Below the pieces are notes generated by a model that saw only the letters and a program-made list of their open reading frames with translations, was not told where the DNA came from and searched no databases. A stretch of DNA of 64,000 nucleotides from Sporolactobacillus terrae DSM 11697 (lineage in GTDB: Bacteria > Bacillota > Bacilli > Bacillales > Sporolactobacillaceae), in assembly GCF_000648615.1 (NCBI RefSeq), contig NZ_JFZC01000084.1, positions 1-64,000 on the forward strand. Direction: 5' to 3'. Positions 62,965-64,000 of the stretch are shown here, in pieces. The position numbers and the translations under genes were made by a program. Numbering within the stretch: position 1 is the stretch's first letter; each line of letters opens with the position of its first letter.

Positions 62965-63129
62965 ATGTCAATTGACTCACTTATGAAGAGTGCGACTTGT
63001 GCCGGATTTGTGAGACGTTTACGAGAAGAGATTTCAATCCACGCACTCACAAGGAGTGCGACGCTGATGAGACGGCTTTTGGCAGTGATAAAGCATTATT
63101 TCAATCAAACACTCAGGCGATAGATATCG
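62965..63129 (-). CRISPR. decayed type I-C-like CRISPR remnant
   Basis: A 32-base copy at 63031-63062, read on the minus strand, begins GTCGCACTCCTTGTGAGTGC and ends GTGGATTGAAAT, the form of type I-C repeats. A second 32-base copy at 62965-62996 matches it at 24 of 32 positions, and a third, partial copy starts at 63098 (ATTTCAATC..CACTCA). The intervals are 34 and 35 bases, correct for spacers. It lies only about 20 bases from the first repeat of the neighbouring array. This is a relic of a second CRISPR type; no cas gene for it is in the window. Confidence 0.75.
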
Positions 63130-63146
63130 TTTGCAATCTCAGATAA

Positions 63147-64000
63147 ATTTACATTTCATGATACGTAAATTAAAACCTAGCGGCTACTGAACAAATTACT
63201 GCTACAGAAGGATTTACATTTCATGATACGTAGATTAAAACAATGCTTGAGCACCGATACCAAGTCCGATTGGACGAATTTACATTTCATGATACGTAGA
63301 TTAAAACAATTCAAGATCTTGTGAATATTAGTATGCTAGACAGATTTACATTTCATGATACGTAGATTAAAACGTGAATGGCCAATAAAATTCGTAGCTT
63401 TGCTTCCTCAATTTACATTTCATGATACGTAGATTAAAACTACACGTTTACTATTTCGATGACGGAGAAAATCATATTTACATTTCATGATACGTAGATT
63501 AAAACCGAATGTGAACAGTCTTATATCAAGCTGAACGAAATTTACATTTCATGATACGTAGATTAAAACCATCGCCATTCATTAGTGCAGTTGCTCCGTC
63601 AAACAGATTTACATTTCATGATACGTAGATTAAAACTCCAACAGGTGCCGCACTACAAAAAGGAAAGATTATATTTACATTTCATGATACGTAGATTAAA
63701 ACAGAACCCGTTTGCGTCCAAGTATCGCCGACGTCGTAATTTACATTTCATGATACGTAGATTAAAACATATCCTTTAGCTGTATCACGCGTGCAAGCTC
63801 TTTATTTACATTTCATGATACGTAGATTAAAACGCATCGGACAGCTTCAAAGGCGCGGACAGCCCGTGATTTACATTTCATGATACGTAGATTAAAACGA
63901 AATGGCATGTTACTGGCTATCACAATTATAAACATTTACATTTCATGATACGTAGATTAAAACAGACCCGTTTGAAATCCTTATATATCATACCTTAGTA
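63147..64000 (-). CRISPR. type I-B-like CRISPR array, 13 repeats, continuing past the window
   Basis: Thirteen 30-base repeats start at 63147, 63212, 63278, 63344, 63411, 63476, 63540, 63607, 63673, 63739, 63804, 63869 and 63935, with twelve complete spacers of 34-37 bases and the start of a thirteenth. On the minus strand the repeat begins GTTTTAATCTACGTATCATG and ends AAATGTAAAT, like type I-B repeats of Bacillota. All copies are identical except the first (GTAAAT for GTAGAT), which marks 63147 as the trailer end. Transcription should therefore run leftward from a leader beyond 64000. No two spacers are alike. Confidence 0.95.

Noticed and set aside
62917-63123. 68-codon plus-strand frame next to the array
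   Set aside because: It runs through the decayed type I-C repeats and their spacers.
63585-63779. 64-codon frame with HFMIRRLK repeats
   Set aside because: It is a translation of CRISPR repeats and spacers, not a gene.

Overview
The window looks like a chromosomal segment of a motile, competent, endospore-forming Bacillota bacterium. The order degS/degU, comFA/comFC, yvyF-flgM-flgN-flgK-flgL-yviE-fliW-csrA, teichoic-acid genes of the tagO/tagA type, a YjcZ-type sporulation micro-protein and SigD-like promoters all resemble the Bacillus layout. The mixture of genes fits a Sporolactobacillus-like member of Bacillales; that name is inference and rests on no rRNA or marker comparison.

Positions 1-20000 are accessory DNA, and 1860-10460 is visibly AT-rich. 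It holds an IS1634-type transposon, a NERD-domain gene broken by a frameshift and cut off at the IS, and an intact three-gene operon (HNH-like membrane protein, tail-anchored coiled coil, CbxX-type AAA+ ATPase) that I regard as the best candidate for an undescribed conflict/defence system. Next come a PD-(D/E)XK pair, a frameshifted AlbA_2/RecG-like gene, a 3' remnant of Wadjet jetD, a 27-aa holin-like toxin, a frameshifted lipase-type effector gene behind a DUF1672 lipoprotein gene, and two PRiA4_ORF3-family genes. A DegT-like gene, a sirtuin-like (SIR2) zinc protein and an EcsC protein follow.

Positions 21000-36900 carry regulation and motility. A cyclic-di-GMP-I riboswitch precedes a degenerate-EAL/PilZ operon. 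Then come csrA-fliW and the flagellar hook-junction genes with their chaperone and anti-sigma factor, competence helicase and phosphoribosyltransferase-like genes, degU-degS, yvyE and an LCP ligase. Positions 37300-60700 are mostly housekeeping: tagO, tagA, pepP-like, SGNH hydrolase, motAB, an HD-GYP protein with a cobalamin-binding-like C-terminus, a second LCP protein, lacD, mntH, ykvI, rsgA behind an apparent transcription attenuator, aminopeptidase, two chemoreceptors, VanZ and a frameshifted dsdA.

The right edge is again defence-like: an overlapping ATPase/TOPRIM pair, a decayed type I-C-like CRISPR remnant (three repeats), and directly beside it a type I-B-like array of 13 repeats that runs out of the window. 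Repeat orientation and the degenerate first repeat place its leader, and probably its cas genes, to the right of position 64000. At least four genes carry single-base frameshifts, so true decay and assembly error must both be considered.
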